Shown in pieces: positions 41,737-43,636 of a stretch of 43,636 bases of DNA (positions are counted from its first letter, which is position 1; each line of letters starts with the position of its first letter). The DNA comes from a virus, in the IMG/VR virus record IMGVR_UViG_3300042691_013192, positions 1 to 43,636 of that record; one strand, 5' to 3'. A program made the position numbers and the translations under genes. The notes under the pieces were generated by a model, which searched no databases, was not told the origin of the DNA, and was given only the letters and a program-made list of their open reading frames with translations.

Positions 41737-43636
41737 ATGGCACTATTCTCTTCGGATATAGAAGAAACAGCAGCAGATAGTACTTATGCTATGTTACCAG
41801 CTTATGTACGCGCTGCTGATACTCATAACACAGGCAACCTAAATGAAAGTATCTATGACTCTATAGCCGGAGGTGCTTCCAATCTAGGTAAGTTTGTTGC
41901 TTCTGCTGCTGTCTCAAGTACTACACAGCTATACAATATACTACCTACTGTTGGTAATATGTTCGGCGGTGATTTTGAGCTAGCTAAAATATCCGAAGTA
42001 GTTAGTTCTGTTGACTCTGATTTAGGTAAGTATTATGAGGGTCACAAAGAATCCGCCGATGCACTAGGCTTTCTAGTATCTAGTTTTGTTCCCGGCCTAG
42101 CTGGTACTAAGATTCTTAATAGTGCCCAACTAGCTTTGAAGGGTGCTGCCATTGGTAGAGTTGGCGGTAACATAGGCAAAGCTACAAGTCTATTAACTCC
42201 ATCAATACCAGAACTTCGTCTAGCGGCTGAGGCTGCTGCTACTGCACCTAACGCTGGGTTTGCTATTTGGAACCAAGCTACGTATAGAGCAGTGGCCGGT
42301 AGTTTTACACAAGCTACGTTGGAGTCACTGGCTTTTGAGACTGCAGTAGGCGTAACTATGTACAACTCTCCTGTACTGGAGAACCAAGACTACAAGGACA
42401 TTACAGCTAACATTCTTTACGGAGGATTAATAGGTGGAACGATTGGTGGAGTTCTTGGAACTGTTAAAACGGTTTATGGCATATCTAAAGCAGCTCGTAC
42501 AGTTGATGCAAAAGTGGCTCCGTTTACTGTAAGAGAAGTAACCCCTGAAGTATTCCCATCGTACAGTAAGATACTTACTTATGCTGATGATGCTATTAAT
42601 ACGCCTACACCGGCCGCAGATTTTGAGTTATTCCAGAAAGCCACATCGCTTAAAGCAGCTAAGCTGAGTGCTATTGAAAATGATATTAGATCAGAGTATC
42701 TAAAGATAGCACAAGGCGACGATGCAGTATCTTCTCTTATGTATGACTGGCATAAAGTAGTTGACAATGACACATTGCAGTCTAAGCTATATGGCACAGT
42801 AAAAACTGTTAGAGTTGGTAAGGTAACTGACGAAGAAATTCAGTTTGCTAAATCGGCTAAGGAAGCTGATAAGGTTGGCGGTAACCCAATACCCCCAGAA
42901 AAATCTATCGTAGTTAACTTTGTTAAGACATACGGCGAAGGTGCCGGTAATGTAACCTTGGAAACTCCCAAGGTATTAAGCATTGCTGATAACCTGAAAG
43001 CTGGTCAGAGTTACGCCGATGAAGTTAAGAAGTACAGGGAAACTTTGGGGTCTGCTTATAACGTAGTTAAATCTAATCTGCTACAAGATGAAGCTAGGTT
43101 TGTTACAGCTAAAAAGACTACACTTAAAGGCGATGAAACTATATCTTACAGGGACTTACCTTACCTAACTGCTGCACTGGAACAAGGTAAATATGAAGTA
43201 AAGGTATCAGCTGCTAATGGGTCATTGTTAAGTTTTAATAATCTTGCCGAATTAAAGTCGTTTATACTAGAACAAAAGCGCTGGTTGAGTCTGGAACTAC
43301 AAGCTACAGGTAAGTACGATATCACCCAAATAGCTAAGAAGTTAGATGTGGAAGAAAGCTGGTTAGGAGGTATGATTGCTGATGGCGATAAGAATGCATT
43401 TGCATTGACTAAAGCTTCTGACGACTACACTAAGACACTAAAAGATAAAGGTATCTTATCCCAAGATGCACCGGCGGTACCTGTATGGGAAAGACCTTCT
43501 TATATCAAACAGATTAAAGATACTTCTAAGCTGGCTGAGATTGATAACCATGTTATATCAGCTATGCAGCAGATTAAGACTCAAGAGAAGATATATCAGA
43601 CTCAGGTAGATGCGGTTACAGCTAGTATTATTCCAG
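41737..43636 (+). CDS. Giant ejection/internal virion protein, N-terminal part (continues at base 1)
   Basis: The frame opens at an ATG with AGGAAA four bases upstream and is uninterrupted to the window end. It continues at base 1 through the overlap to the stop at 2978, giving 1602 residues. The N-terminal region has hydrophobic Gly/Ala segments (about 110-145, and LYGGLIGGTIGGVLGTV at 227-243) that could cross or line a membrane channel. A charged helical region follows from ~285 on. It is the third and largest member of the ejection module. No transglycosylase Glu motif was seen in the N-terminus, where T7-like gp16 carries one. Confidence 0.8.
   Translation, partial: MALFSSDIEETAADSTYAMLPAYVRAADTHNTGNLNESIYDSIAGGASNLGKFVASAAVSSTTQLYNILPTVGNMFGGDFELAKISEVVSSVDSDLGKYYEGHKESADALGFLVSSFVPGLAGTKILNSAQLALKGAAIGRVGGNIGKATSLLTPSIPELRLAAEAAATAPNAGFAIWNQATYRAVAGSFTQATLESLAFETAVGVTMYNSPVLENQDYKDITANILYGGLIGGTIGGVLGTVKTVYGISKAARTVDAKVAPFTVREVTPEVFPSYSKILTYADDAINTPTPAADFELFQKATSLKAAKLSAIENDIRSEYLKIAQGDDAVSSLMYDWHKVVDNDTLQSKLYGTVKTVRVGKVTDEEIQFAKSAKEADKVGGNPIPPEKSIVVNFVKTYGEGAGNVTLETPKVLSIADNLKAGQSYADEVKKYRETLGSAYNVVKSNLLQDEARFVTAKKTTLKGDETISYRDLPYLTAALEQGKYEVKVSAANGSLLSFNNLAELKSFILEQKRWLSLELQATGKYDITQIAKKLDVEESWLGGMIADGDKNAFALTKASDDYTKTLKDKGILSQDAPAVPVWERPSYIKQIKDTSKLAEIDNHVISAMQQIKTQEKIYQTQVDAVTASIIP
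43568..43636. repeat. Terminal overlap, copy 2
   Basis: Identical to bases 1-69. The reading frame of the giant virion gene passes through it in register, which supports circular closure. Confidence 0.95.

Overview
The window is a complete genome of a tailed double-stranded DNA phage. Its last 69 bases repeat its first 69 bases exactly. Joining the ends gives a closed map of 43,567 bp and rejoins one very large virion gene cut by the window edge. The content suggests a podovirus-like member of Caudoviricetes. There is a terminase pair, a portal, a scaffold, a major capsid protein that looks SU10/DUF5309-like, short-tail adaptor and nozzle proteins, two beta-helix tailspikes and three consecutive ejection-type proteins. 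I see no tape measure or tail sheath. I also see no integrase, CI-like repressor, phage RNA polymerase, tRNA or CRISPR array, so a virulent phage relying on host RNA polymerase is the simplest reading. The sequence is AT-leaning with strong AGGAGG-type ribosome binding sites. The host cannot be named; the virion style suggests a Gram-negative host.

Layout. Two divergent blocks face away from a control region at about 23.5-25.0 kb and converge on an intrinsic terminator at about 6.4 kb. The plus-strand block (25.0 kb through the artificial end to 6.34 kb) runs terminases, portal, a structured intergenic element, scaffold, decoration proteins, capsid, adaptor, tailspike 1, nozzle, lysis genes (M15 peptidase, XhlA-like protein, short holin-like protein), ejection proteins (CFI-box protein, 562 aa, 1602 aa), a small beta protein and tailspike 2. 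The minus-strand block (24.6 kb down to 6.44 kb) carries small early genes, a LuxR/GerE-type helix-turn-helix protein, a RecD/Dda-type helicase, a separate one-gene transcription unit, a cluster of small unknowns, a Cas4/RecB-like nuclease, a Sak4-type ATPase with another gene nested in its tail, a putative ssDNA-binding protein, a family A DNA polymerase, a small membrane protein, a DUF3987-type ATPase, a DUF6378 protein and a DnaQ-like exonuclease.

The minus block therefore looks like a complete replication and recombination module: polymerase, two helicase-type ATPases, nuclease, annealing ATPase and SSB. The plus block builds, fills and releases virions.

The features most worth a second look are:
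- A 159-codon membrane-protein gene nested out of frame inside the low-complexity tail of the Sak4-type gene.
- A 500-bp origin-like region with inverted TGTGA/TCACA iterons around an AT-rich core and a 101-nt C-free tract.
- Two tandem Fur-box-like palindromes in the divergent control region.
- A nested stem-loop element after the portal gene, whose apical loop is complementary over 8 nt to the loop of a leader hairpin 4.4 kb upstream.
- A CFI-box domain on an ejection protein.
- A family A polymerase with His at the position usually held by Phe or Tyr.
- A small unknown domain present three times in two adjacent genes.
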